Shown: positions 52,423 to 60,969 of the stretch, one piece after another
Layout: every line of letters begins with the position of its first letter
How positions within the stretch are numbered: position 1 is the first letter of the stretch
NCBI GenBank assembly: GCA_964402175.1
Contig: CAYOBN010000018.1
Coordinates: forward strand, 11,004-75,003
Reading direction: 5' to 3'
Length of the DNA: 64,000 bases
Source of the DNA: JAWKUK01 sp964402175
GTDB taxonomy: Bacteria; Planctomycetota; UBA1135; GCA-002686595
Translations under genes and position numbers: made by a program
The notes under the pieces: generated by a model
What the model was told of the DNA's origin: nothing
What the model saw: only the letters and a program-made list of their open reading frames with translations
The model's database searches: none

Positions 52423-53589
52423 TCAAGCCGCTTGTCGCGCTCGCGCCTGAACAAAGCGCTGAGCCAGGCGTTCGACGATGCGCTCTGCTGCGCGGCCGTC
52501 GCCGTAGGGGTTCTGTGCGGTGGTCATACGCGCCCGGGTGACCGGGTCGAGGATCGAGCGCTCGACCGCCTGTACGATGCGCTCACGATCCGTTCCGACC
52601 AGAGCGACGACTCCAGCGGCGACAGCCTCCGGTCGCTCGGTGACCTCACGCGTGACGAGCACGGGCACACCGAGGGAAGGGCCCTCTTCTTGGATACCGC
52701 CCGAGTCCGTGACGATCGCGCTGGCACGGTCCATCATCCATACGAACGGACGATACTCCAGCGGCTCGATGAGGTGGACGTTGTTCAAGCCAGACAGCAG
52801 CTCGAAGACTGGCTTGCGCACGTTCGGATTGAGGTGCACCGGGAACACCAATCGCCAGTCGGGGTGGCGCTGGGCCAAGTCGCGCAGCGCGTTGCACATG
52901 TTCGCGAACCCGTCCCCGAAGCTCTCCCGGCGGTGACCCGTGATCAATACGATCGGCCCGTCTGCGGACTCGAGCTCTGCGACCAGCCGCTCGCCGAGGA
53001 CCGACTCGAAGGCGCGCGCGCGCTCGCTCTGGACGGAGCTTCGCACCAGAAGGAGCGCGTCGATCACGGTGTTGCCTGTGACCAGGATCGCGTCTTCGCC
53101 GACCCCCTCGCGCCGGAGGTTCGCAGCAGCACCTTCGGTCGGCGCAAAATGGACCGCCGCGATGCGCCCGGTGAGGACCCGGTTGAGCTCCTCGGGGAAC
53201 GGACGGGCCAGGTCGCCGGTGCGCAGCCCAGCTTCGACATGGCCGACCGGGATCTGCTCGTAGAAGGCCGCCAGGCTCGCGGCCATGCAGGTCGTCGTGT
53301 CCCCGTGCACCAGCACGCAGTCGGGGCGCTCACGGCGCAGGACGTCCCGCAGCCCGAGCAACACAGCGCTCGTCACGTCGAACAGATCCTGCCCCGGCCG
53401 CATGATGGCCAAGTCATGGTCGGGTTCGATCCCGAAGACCTGCAGGACCTGGTCGAGCATCTGACGGTGTTGGCCGGTCACCGCGACCTGCGCTTCGAAG
53501 CGCGGATCGCTGGCGAGCCGACGCACGACCGGCGCCATCTTGATGGCCTCGGGTCGTGTACCGAAGACACTGAGGACGCGCACGCTCAC
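52423..53589 (-). CDS. wecB: UDP-N-acetylglucosamine 2-epimerase (non-hydrolysing)
   Basis: Converts UDP-GlcNAc to UDP-ManNAc. The 388-residue protein begins MSVRVLSVFGTRPEAIKMAP, the family's N-terminal signature. Also present are VLVHGDTTTCMAAS, PVGHVEAGLRTGD, PFPEELNRVLTG, the catalytic HRRESFG segment (ITGHRRES), and the SGGIQEEGPSLGVPVLVTRE motif. The GTG start overlaps the wecC stop by 4 bp, so the two enzymes are translated together. WecC uses its product to make UDP-ManNAcA. Confidence 0.96.
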   Translation of the reverse strand: MSVRVLSVFGTRPEAIKMAPVVRRLASDPRFEAQVAVTGQHRQMLDQVLQVFGIEPDHDLAIMRPGQDLFDVTSAVLLGLRDVLRRERPDCVLVHGDTTTCMAASLAAFYEQIPVGHVEAGLRTGDLARPFPEELNRVLTGRIAAVHFAPTEGAAANLRREGVGEDAILVTGNTVIDALLLVRSSVQSERARAFESVLGERLVAELESADGPIVLITGHRRESFGDGFANMCNALRDLAQRHPDWRLVFPVHLNPNVRKPVFELLSGLNNVHLIEPLEYRPFVWMMDRASAIVTDSGGIQEEGPSLGVPVLVTREVTERPEAVAAGVVALVGTDRERIVQAVERSILDPVTRARMTTAQNPYGDGRAAERIVERLAQRFVQARARQAA

Positions 53590-54935
53590 AGGAAGATGCC
53601 CCGGGTATCGATCAGGAACTTCTCGTGCAGGATCTCGCGATCGATGCGCTTGAACTGTTTGTGGTCGGTGAGCACGAGCACGATGTTCGCGCGCTCGAGG
53701 GCCTCTTCCAGCGCCGTCAGCTCGAACTCAGGGTGCGACGCCAGGTTCGGTTCGACTACCATCAGCGGCGCTTGCAGATCGCGCTGGAGAGCCCGAACGA
53801 TGTCCACCGCCGGCGAGCTGCGCACGTCATCCACATCCGCCTTGAAGGCCAGGCCCAGGCACGCGATCAGCGGGTCCTTCACCTTCTGGACGCAGCGCTT
53901 CACGCGCTCGACTACCCAGTCGGGCTTGCTGTCATTGACCTCGCGAGCCGCGCGGATGAGCTTCGCTTGCTCAGGGTTCGCGTGCACGATGAACCACGGG
54001 TCCACGGCGATGCAGTGTCCACCGACGCCCGGTCCGGGCTGCAAGATGTTGACCCGGGGGTGACGATTCGCCAGACGAATCAGGTTCCAGACGCTGATGC
54101 CCTGAGCACCACAGATCATGGAGAGCTCGTTGGCGAAGGCGATGTTGACGTCACGGAAGGAGTTCTCCGTGAGCTTCACCATCTCCGCAGTGCGGGCGTC
54201 CGTTCCGATGACTTCTCCGCGGACGAACGTCTCGTAGAAGCGCACCGCTTTGTCGGTAGAGGCTTGGTTGACACCACCGACTACGCGGTCGTTCTCGACG
54301 AGCTCCGTCAGGATGCGGCCAGGGAGCACTCTCTCCGGGCAGTAGGCCAGGAAGATGTCTTCGCCCACGCGCAGGCCCGCCGCTTCGATGATGGGCGCCA
54401 CGAGGTCCTCGGTTGTACCGACCGGACTGGTCGATTCGAGGATGACCAGGTTGCCCGGACGCAGGTGTGGAACGATGGCGCGTGTCGCGGCTTCTACCGC
54501 GCCGAGGTCCGGTCGCGCCGCGTCATCGATCGGAGTGGGCACCGCGATCATGAAGATGTCGGCGGCCGCCGGCGCGAGCGCGGCCTTCAGCATCCCACCG
54601 TGCACCGCGCTACGGACGAGGATGTCGAGGTCGGGCTCGACGATATGGATGCGTCCGCTGTTGATCGTGTCGACCACGTGGTTCGACAGATCGACGCCAT
54701 GGACCTGAAAGCCGCGGCTGCAGAGGAGCGACGCCGTCGGAAGCCCGATGTATCCGAGTCCAACGACGCAGACCTTCGCGGTCGCGACGGGCCGCATGGG
54801 CTCCGGCACGCGCATCAGTTCGATGGCAGGCGTCGCACCGGTCGGCGTCGAAGGGAGCGGCGCCGCGAGGGGCCGGGCACCTTGGTCGACGACAGGTTGA
54901 TCGATCGCAGATTGACTCACTCGAGCGCTGTTCAT
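53586..54935 (-). CDS. wecC: UDP-N-acetyl-D-mannosamine dehydrogenase
   Basis: Oxidises UDP-ManNAc to UDP-ManNAcA with NAD+. The 449-residue enzyme has about 50 extra N-terminal residues, then the NAD-binding motif VCVVGLGYIGLPTASLL, and DIFMIAVPTPID, STSPVGTTE, YCPERVLPG, the catalytic region GPGVGGHCIAVDP with the conserved Cys, and LGLAFKADVDDVRSSPA. The leader of about 50 residues is rich in Pro, Ala and Ser and is unusual for WecC. The first ATG (54935) is 42 bp downstream of the tyrosine kinase gene. It provides the uronic acid for the polymer and a carboxylate that the AsnB-like enzymes could amidate. Confidence 0.95.
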   Translation of the reverse strand: MNSARVSQSAIDQPVVDQGARPLAAPLPSTPTGATPAIELMRVPEPMRPVATAKVCVVGLGYIGLPTASLLCSRGFQVHGVDLSNHVVDTINSGRIHIVEPDLDILVRSAVHGGMLKAALAPAAADIFMIAVPTPIDDAARPDLGAVEAATRAIVPHLRPGNLVILESTSPVGTTEDLVAPIIEAAGLRVGEDIFLAYCPERVLPGRILTELVENDRVVGGVNQASTDKAVRFYETFVRGEVIGTDARTAEMVKLTENSFRDVNIAFANELSMICGAQGISVWNLIRLANRHPRVNILQPGPGVGGHCIAVDPWFIVHANPEQAKLIRAAREVNDSKPDWVVERVKRCVQKVKDPLIACLGLAFKADVDDVRSSPAVDIVRALQRDLQAPLMVVEPNLASHPEFELTALEEALERANIVLVLTDHKQFKRIDREILHEKFLIDTRGIFL

Positions 54936-54977
54936 GCTGCTTCGCCGCTGGGGACGCGGCGCCTCCTGGTCTGGTTC

Positions 54978-57830
54978 CTAGGCCGCCCTGCGGCCGCTCG
55001 CTTTGTCTTCCTTGCCGTATCCGTAGCCATAGCCATAGCCGTAGCCGTAACCTTTGCCACTGACGCCGCGTGCGACCACCGCGTTGAGAACGGTGCCGAC
55101 TACGTTGGCGCCGACTTGGCGCAGTCGGTTCACGGCGTGGGTGACGGCTCCGTCCGTCAGCTTTGCGCTGCGGCACAAGAGCAGGACCGCATCGACGTGG
55201 GGCGCAAGGCACTCGATGTCCGCAACGGCGAGGACCGGCGGCACGTCGAAGACGACGAGGTCGTAGCACTCGCGGACCTCATTGATCAACGCGCGCGCGC
55301 TCGCACCTGCGAGCAGATCGCCCGGGGATTCGGGGACACGTCCCGAGGGCAGGACGTCGAGGTTCTCGTGCAGCGATTGCACGAGGCACTGACTCCAGCG
55401 GCGCTCGCCCGCGAGCACCTCGGAGAGGCCCTCTGCCGGACCGAGCCGCAGGTATCTGCTGACCGACGGCTTGCGCATGTCGGCGTCGACGAGCAGAACA
55501 CGCTTGCCGGACATCGCGAAGCTGAGGGCGACGTCGACGTTGGTCGTCGATTTGCCTTCGCCTGGCACACATGACGTGATCGCCAGGGTCTTCCGATCCT
55601 TCGTGTGCCCGATGATGAACTTCAGGTTCGAGCGCAGCGCGCGGTACGCCTCTGCGATCGGCCCATCGGGGTCGTCGCGCAGCGCCACGAAGTCGGCGGT
55701 AGCGTTCTTGACGCGGGTCCTACCGCGACGGAAGTCGGGGATCGTGCCGACCACGGAGAGCCCTGTAGCGTGCTCGAGCTCGGCCGCGGTGAAGATCTCG
55801 CGGCCGCGGGTCTCGCGGACGAGCGCTGTGACGGTCGCCGCCGCGCAGCCCAGTACGAGGCCCATCAGGGCGTGAGTCGGCAACGACGGCCCCACAGGCT
55901 TCCGGGGCGGCGTCGCCACATCGATGAACTCCGCGGTTGCGATCGTCGCAGCCTTGGTGATCTCCGCCTCTTGTTTGCGCAGCAGGAGGAGCTTGACGAT
56001 CTCTCCGTGTGTCTCGACCGCGCGCATCGGAGCTGCGAGGGCGCGCTCGTTGTCGGGGAGACTGGCCAAGGACGACTCCAGCCCTGTGACCTCGCCATCG
56101 ATCAGGCGGATGAGCGCGTCGAGGCCTTCGCGCTGCCCCACGAGCTGCGCCACGGTGCGGTCGCGCAATCGATCGAGCGCTTCACGAATCCGACCGCGCT
56201 CCTCCTCGGGATGCGCCGCGATTCCGCTCGCGCGGAGGTCCGTGAGAGCGGCGTAGTCGGAGATGCGTCCTTCCAAGCCGCGGATGCGTCCATCGAGCAG
56301 CTCGGCGATGCGAGCCTGCAGCGACTCGCGCTGCATCCGCGCCTGGCGTAGGTCGGGGAGAGCATCGGTGAACTCGTTCTCGAGTGTGCGCACCCGTGCG
56401 TCGGCTTCCGCCCAGCGCTCGACGTAGACCGCGAGCGTGGGATCGTTCACGCCGGGCATCGTCGTGACATCCAGATTGCCGAGCACCGACGCATCACCAT
56501 CCGCGACGCTCGCGCGGATCGCCTGCAGCGACTGCAGCCGCAGCGCCTCGGTGTCACGCTGCGCTTCCAGCTCGACCATCTTCTGCTGCAACATCAGCTT
56601 GTAGGCGCCTGCGTCGGTTCGGCCGAGCAACTCGCTGTCGGCGGAGAGCTGCGCGATGCTGCCTACGAGTTGAGCCGTGACCACGTCGCCCAGCTCGGCT
56701 CCGATCCGCGAGAGCGCGCCGAAGTCGCCGGCGCGGATCAGCTCCAGGGCTTCATCCAGGGCCGAGCGCTGGATGCGGGCATCCACCGCACGCACTTCGA
56801 GCTCGGCGACCTTCTGGATCGTTGCACGCGCTGCCTCGCCGATGTCGACGAAGCGCGGGTTGGCGCGCTTGAAGTCCACCACCGCCGCCTCGGCGGTCTG
56901 CAGACGCTCGGTCTGGTCGGTGAGCTGTTCGTCGATGAACGTCACCGTCTGGGACGCGCGGCGCTCCGAGCTCGCTTGATTGCGGGCGAGGTAGTTACGA
57001 CACAGTGCGTTCACGGTCTCCGCTGCCCGAACGGGATCGGAGTCGTGGTAGACGATCCTGATAACGCCGGAGTTGCGATCGGTCTCCGCGACTCGCGTCG
57101 CTTTCATGACGCGCTCGACGGTCTCCTCCTCGGGCTCACGCAGGACCCTGAAGGAGCGGCCCGTGAGGTCGCCGTTCGTCTCCAAGGTGAGCCGATCGCC
57201 GTTCGACAGCGTGATCGGGACCCCAGGGATCCAATCGGCTTCGACATCGTCGCTGTCGCCGATCAGGTCGATTCGCTCGACCCGAACACGGCGCTCGTCA
57301 TCGAAGGTGACTCGCAGCTCGATCGGTACAGTGCAGCGTGTCGTCGTTTCGAGCCACGCCGAGAGGCGCGGTTGTGTCGGGTCGGGTTTCGGTCCGCCGG
57401 CCCCGATGAGGCGAGCCAGGCGGGAACCCGGTCGGAGCGCTTCGTCGTCCACCTGGGTTGCCAGACCGAGCGACTCGACCTCGGGACGCTCGGACGGTCG
57501 CGCGACCACGGCCTCGGCGATCCCGCGCGAGCGTAGGACCTCCATCTCGGAGATCGCGATCGGTGCCTGCGTCAGCGCGGCAAGATCGCTCAGGATGCTG
57601 CCGCTGGAGGTCTGCTGCTCGAGGCGCAGCGTCGCCTCGGCGCGGTAACTGGGCGCCTTGGTTCCGAGCCATGCCAGTCCCACCATCAGACCGAGGCACG
57701 CGCCGACGGAGTGCAGGATCCAGCGACGACGGACGAGCTCCAAGGCCTCGGCAAGGACCAAGCCTCCCGTGCGTAGGTCGGGACGCTCCGCGCTCTGCTC
57801 GCGCGCTTCGACGTGTTGCAGCTTAACCAT
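54978..57830 (-). CDS. wzc: Wzc-like chain-length regulator with tyrosine autokinase domain
   Basis: The 950-residue protein combines a Wzz/GumC-type part with a BY-kinase. TM1 is at residues about 37-56 (WILHSVGACLGLMVGLAWLG). A long periplasmic coiled coil follows, then a Pro-rich motif (PPRKPVGPSLP) and TM2 near 650-672. The cytoplasmic domain has EAYRALRSNL, Walker A CVPGEGKST, Walker A' VLLVDADMRKPS and Walker B YDLVVFDVPPVLAVAD. The tail has six alternating Gly-Tyr pairs, the presumed autophosphorylation cluster. It controls polymer length and export together with Wza, whose gene overlaps its start by 8 bp. No Wzb-type phosphatase is adjacent; a PPP-type phosphatase gene lies across the divergent promoter region. 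Confidence 0.94.
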   Translation of the reverse strand: MVKLQHVEAREQSAERPDLRTGGLVLAEALELVRRRWILHSVGACLGLMVGLAWLGTKAPSYRAEATLRLEQQTSSGSILSDLAALTQAPIAISEMEVLRSRGIAEAVVARPSERPEVESLGLATQVDDEALRPGSRLARLIGAGGPKPDPTQPRLSAWLETTTRCTVPIELRVTFDDERRVRVERIDLIGDSDDVEADWIPGVPITLSNGDRLTLETNGDLTGRSFRVLREPEEETVERVMKATRVAETDRNSGVIRIVYHDSDPVRAAETVNALCRNYLARNQASSERRASQTVTFIDEQLTDQTERLQTAEAAVVDFKRANPRFVDIGEAARATIQKVAELEVRAVDARIQRSALDEALELIRAGDFGALSRIGAELGDVVTAQLVGSIAQLSADSELLGRTDAGAYKLMLQQKMVELEAQRDTEALRLQSLQAIRASVADGDASVLGNLDVTTMPGVNDPTLAVYVERWAEADARVRTLENEFTDALPDLRQARMQRESLQARIAELLDGRIRGLEGRISDYAALTDLRASGIAAHPEEERGRIREALDRLRDRTVAQLVGQREGLDALIRLIDGEVTGLESSLASLPDNERALAAPMRAVETHGEIVKLLLLRKQEAEITKAATIATAEFIDVATPPRKPVGPSLPTHALMGLVLGCAAATVTALVRETRGREIFTAAELEHATGLSVVGTIPDFRRGRTRVKNATADFVALRDDPDGPIAEAYRALRSNLKFIIGHTKDRKTLAITSCVPGEGKSTTNVDVALSFAMSGKRVLLVDADMRKPSVSRYLRLGPAEGLSEVLAGERRWSQCLVQSLHENLDVLPSGRVPESPGDLLAGASARALINEVRECYDLVVFDVPPVLAVADIECLAPHVDAVLLLCRSAKLTDGAVTHAVNRLRQVGANVVGTVLNAVVARGVSGKGYGYGYGYGYGYGKEDKASGRRAA
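55014..55052 (-). repeat. Gly-Tyr codon repeat in the kinase tail
   Basis: Thirteen codons encode six alternating Gly-Tyr pairs plus a final Gly, a hexanucleotide microsatellite with TAC/TAT and GGC/GGA/GGT variation. The number of Tyr sites could change by slippage. Confidence 0.85.
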
Positions 57831-58554
57831 CGAGGCGCTCGTCGATGAGGATCAAGGTGGTGACGGAGCTCAAGGTCGATGAGATGGCCGTCAGGATCGG
57901 CAGAGCCTGCTCGCTGAACTTGCCGACACCCGTGCGCTGCACGAAGAGGAAGTCATCAGGCTGCAGCCAGATGAGCCCTGACTCGTCGGGCTGCTCGCCA
58001 TCGATGATGTGGACCTGTACCTCGTCGTCGACCTCGCGCAGCAGGACGATCTTCTTGCGGTTCGCGAAGGGCGCGAAGCCGCCGCCGAACGTCAGCGCCT
58101 GATACGCATTGAGCGGCCGATCGAGCGCGACCGGTCCGGGGGTGCGGACTTCGCCGAAGAGGTAGAAGCGGCGCGCCGCGTACTCGACGACGGAGACCTC
58201 GATCTCCGGGTCCTTCATGTAGGCGGAGTACGCCGCGCGGATCGCGACGCGGGCCTCGGGTAGCGTCATCCCGCCGACTTGAACACCACCGACGAGCGGC
58301 AACGCGAGCGTACCGTCGGGATCGATCCGTGTGCCCGTCAGCAGGTTGCTCTCGGGGGTCGAGAGCTCCGGGTGCCCATGGACCCGCGCGCGCAGGATGT
58401 CGTTCGGACCGAGGCGCATCAGGTCCAACGCAGCGCCGGGCGGCGGCGGGGCGGGCCGCTCGAGCGGCTCGCTGGAGACCCCAATACGGCAAGCGGTGAG
58501 GGACAGCCCGAGGAGCAGGGCAGCGCACCGTCGGGTTCGGATTCGGAGGCGCAT
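57823..58554 (-). CDS. wza: Polysaccharide export outer-membrane protein (Wza family)
   Basis: The 243-residue protein has a lipoprotein signal (ALLLGLSLTAC, lipidated Cys) and the Poly_export domain with MRLGPNDILRARVHGHPEL, RIDPDGTLALPLVGGVQVGGMTLPEA and a SLBB-type segment (RRFYLFGEVRTPGPVALDRPLNAYQALTFGGGF). It ends in a hydrophobic stretch near the C terminus (ILTAISSTLSSVTTLILI), which may replace the amphipathic barrel helix of E. coli Wza. It forms the outer-membrane portal for the polymer and works with Wzc; the two genes overlap by 8 bp. It is the first gene of the minus-strand operon, and 189 bp separate it from the divergent phosphatase gene, with no clear promoter element recognised there. 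Confidence 0.9.
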   Translation of the reverse strand: MRLRIRTRRCAALLLGLSLTACRIGVSSEPLERPAPPPPGAALDLMRLGPNDILRARVHGHPELSTPESNLLTGTRIDPDGTLALPLVGGVQVGGMTLPEARVAIRAAYSAYMKDPEIEVSVVEYAARRFYLFGEVRTPGPVALDRPLNAYQALTFGGGFAPFANRKKIVLLREVDDEVQVHIIDGEQPDESGLIWLQPDDFLFVQRTGVGKFSEQALPILTAISSTLSSVTTLILIDERLDG

Positions 58555-58743
58555 GGAGGTCGAGGTGGGGCGGGTTGGATCCGCTCGGGCTGTATCGGAG
58601 CGAGCCGCCTCGACCCTTAGAGGCCGTAGGGATTTCTAGCTAGGCGCCGGCAACTTCTTCCGGACAGCGTGCGCTCGGGCTCATGCTCCGCGAAAGAAAC
58701 GCCGATGGTCGGCGGACGCGAGGTGTGACCTCGCCCCTCCCCC

Positions 58744-59499
58744 ATGGCGACCTGGATCCTCGGCGACATCCACGGCTGCAGTGACGAGCTGGCAGTCCTG
58801 GTCGACAAGCTCGGGCTCGGCCCAGGCGACCGCGTGGTGGCTTGCGGAGACCTGTTCCACCGCGGCCCCGACCCCGTGGGCGTCATGGAGCAGCTCGAAG
58901 CCATCGACGCGCTCTTCGTCCTGGGCAACCACGAACGAGCGCTCCTCAGGCGTGTCGGCGCGGCTCCGCGCCGCGTCGACGGCAGCGATCGCCCAAGCGC
59001 CGACTTCGCGCTGCCCGAGCTCGACCCCGACGACATCGCTGGTGACGGTCGCACCCCGTGTATCTGCCCGGGAGATCGGCGTGCAGCGCTCGTGCGGTTC
59101 ACCGCGACCCGTCACTCAGGCTACGTTCTGCGCCGCGACGCCATCCCGACGGCAGGACCGAACGTCGACGGTCGCGAGTGGCTGGTCGTGCATGCCGGCT
59201 TCGTCCCGGGCTCCCCGCCAGAGTCACAGTCGCCGGATGTGCTGACGGGGATCCGTCGTTTGGAGAGCCGCGGCCGACCGTGGTGGTACGAGGACTGGGC
59301 GGGCCCGGAGCTCGTTCTCTTCGGACACACCCATAGCCAACTCCCGCGCGCCCACTCGCGCGGCGGTCGCCTCGTCGCACTGGGCCTCGACACGGGCTGT
59401 GTCTTCGGCGGCTCGTTGTCAGCGTATTCACCCGAGCTCGACGAGCTCGTCCAGGTCCCCGCACTCCGTACCGACTACGCGTTCGGTACCTCGTCATGA
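58744..59499 (+). CDS. PPP-type metallophosphoesterase (serine/threonine phosphatase-like)
   Basis: The 251-residue protein has the PPP/calcineurin-like signature order: GDIHGC (residues 7-12), GDLFHRGPDP, LGNHERAL, a His region (WLVVHAGFVPG) and FGHTHSQLPR. It resembles the bacterial PrpA/lambda-phosphatase group and the ApaH-like family. It diverges from wza and overlaps the next gene by 4 bp (ATGA). It may dephosphorylate the tyrosine autokinase Wzc, or a nucleotide; both are inferences. No signal peptide, so it is cytoplasmic. Confidence 0.88.
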   Translation: MATWILGDIHGCSDELAVLVDKLGLGPGDRVVACGDLFHRGPDPVGVMEQLEAIDALFVLGNHERALLRRVGAAPRRVDGSDRPSADFALPELDPDDIAGDGRTPCICPGDRRAALVRFTATRHSGYVLRRDAIPTAGPNVDGREWLVVHAGFVPGSPPESQSPDVLTGIRRLESRGRPWWYEDWAGPELVLFGHTHSQLPRAHSRGGRLVALGLDTGCVFGGSLSAYSPELDELVQVPALRTDYAFGTSS

Positions 59500-60914
59500 A
59501 AGTTACGCAAGCGCTCCTCGTGATCCTGGCGACGCTGACGGTGATCGGCACCGTCGCCGTCGTGAGCTCGCCGACGCCGATGTTCACACCCCGCGTCGTC
59601 GCGCCTCCGCCGTCGACGAACCCGCGGCTGTCGCGTGACTTCGCGCTGATCGACTTCCTTCCGCTCGGCTTCGTGACGGACGGCAGCGTCGACTACTCGA
59701 CGGAGGTCCGGCGAGCTTTCGCAGCGGCGGCTGGCGGCACACTGCGCCTGCCGAACTTCCCCGTGCGGGTCTCGCGCGCGCCTGGTCAGAACTGGTGCGT
59801 CCTCGTTGAAGGTTCGATGCTGGTCGAGGGCAGCCCCAACGCCGCCCTGATCGAGACGCAGGGAGGCGTGCAACTGTTGCGCGTGCGCGACGTCGATGGC
59901 TTTACGTTGCGCGATGTGACGCTGCGCGGCCTCACGGGTCATGCGCAAGGACTCGGACACGGCCTGCTGCAGGTGTTTGGCGGCAAGCACGTTCACTTGG
60001 AGCGGGTTCGCATCGACGGCTGCGATGTGGACGGGATCGCGATCTCCGGCGTCGAGGGAGTGACCATCACGGGCTGCAGCGTCACGCGGGCATCGAAGTC
60101 CGCGATCTACGTCAACGCCTCGCGGCGGGTCCGAGTGGAGCACAACGAGGCGGTACAGTTCGGGGGTCATCGGACGCCGACAGGTACCATCGTCGGCACC
60201 GGCATCCAGCTCTCCAGCAACACCGACGTCGTATGTGCGCACAATGTCCTGGAGTCGGGGACCGGGGTTGGAATCCTCGTCAACGCCGTTGAGAGCGGCG
60301 CACCGCCCGTCGGCACACTCGTCACACACAACCGGATCACGGGGGTCACGAACCCTACCAACGGCAACGTCTCCTGCGGCATTCGACTCGCCAACGGGAA
60401 TCCGGATCGCCGAACGCAGACGATCGTGTCGGGTAACTCGGTGCGCGCTTGCGGCCAGCATGGGATCTACGTCGAGAACCACAGCGGAGCGCTCGTCACA
60501 CAGAACTCGATCTTCGAGTCCGAGCGGACAGGCATCATGGTGTCTTCGGTACAGGGCGCGATGGTGGTCGACAACATCGTGATGAACAGCGGGACCTCTG
60601 GGCTGACCAACCTGTTCCAGATCCAACTGATCAATCAGGCCACTGACGTCGTCCTGAGGGGCAACGAGCTCGGCGCCCTCGATGGACTGGCTCAGAGCAG
60701 CGCCCGCGACGCGATCCACGATGGCTCGGCGCAGGGGGCGAACCACATCGACCCCTTCCTGCGGTTCGGAAACCAGCAGCTCGCTGGGCGTCCGGCGCGC
60801 CGCGGTGACATCGCGTTGACCCGCAACCCGGCTACCGGGGGCTACGTCGGTTCGATCTGTGTCACCGCGGGCACGCCGGGGGTCTGGAAGCCCTTCGGTC
60901 GTATCGAGAATTGA
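59496..60914 (+). CDS. Exported right-handed parallel beta-helix protein
   Basis: The 472-residue product begins with a hydrophobic signal-anchor (MKVTQALLVILATLTVIGTV). An entry segment follows, FVTDGSVDYSTEVRRAFAAA, similar to the pectate-lyase-type N-cap. About ten beta-helix coils come next with the Asn/Gly-rich turn pattern (GVEGVTITGCSVTRASKSAIYVN, RVRVEHNEAV, GIQLSSNTDVVCAHNVLESG, GALVTQNSIFES). Proteins of this design are polysaccharide lyases, epimerases or sugar-binding proteins; no catalytic set can be assigned. Coupled to the phosphatase gene by ATGA. It would act on the exported polymer. Confidence 0.82.
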   Translation: MKVTQALLVILATLTVIGTVAVVSSPTPMFTPRVVAPPPSTNPRLSRDFALIDFLPLGFVTDGSVDYSTEVRRAFAAAAGGTLRLPNFPVRVSRAPGQNWCVLVEGSMLVEGSPNAALIETQGGVQLLRVRDVDGFTLRDVTLRGLTGHAQGLGHGLLQVFGGKHVHLERVRIDGCDVDGIAISGVEGVTITGCSVTRASKSAIYVNASRRVRVEHNEAVQFGGHRTPTGTIVGTGIQLSSNTDVVCAHNVLESGTGVGILVNAVESGAPPVGTLVTHNRITGVTNPTNGNVSCGIRLANGNPDRRTQTIVSGNSVRACGQHGIYVENHSGALVTQNSIFESERTGIMVSSVQGAMVVDNIVMNSGTSGLTNLFQIQLINQATDVVLRGNELGALDGLAQSSARDAIHDGSAQGANHIDPFLRFGNQQLAGRPARRGDIALTRNPATGGYVGSICVTAGTPGVWKPFGRIEN

Positions 60915-60969
60915 CAGCCAACGGTCCGCGAATCGGAGCGCCCGGACGAAGAGGATAGAGGACCCCACC

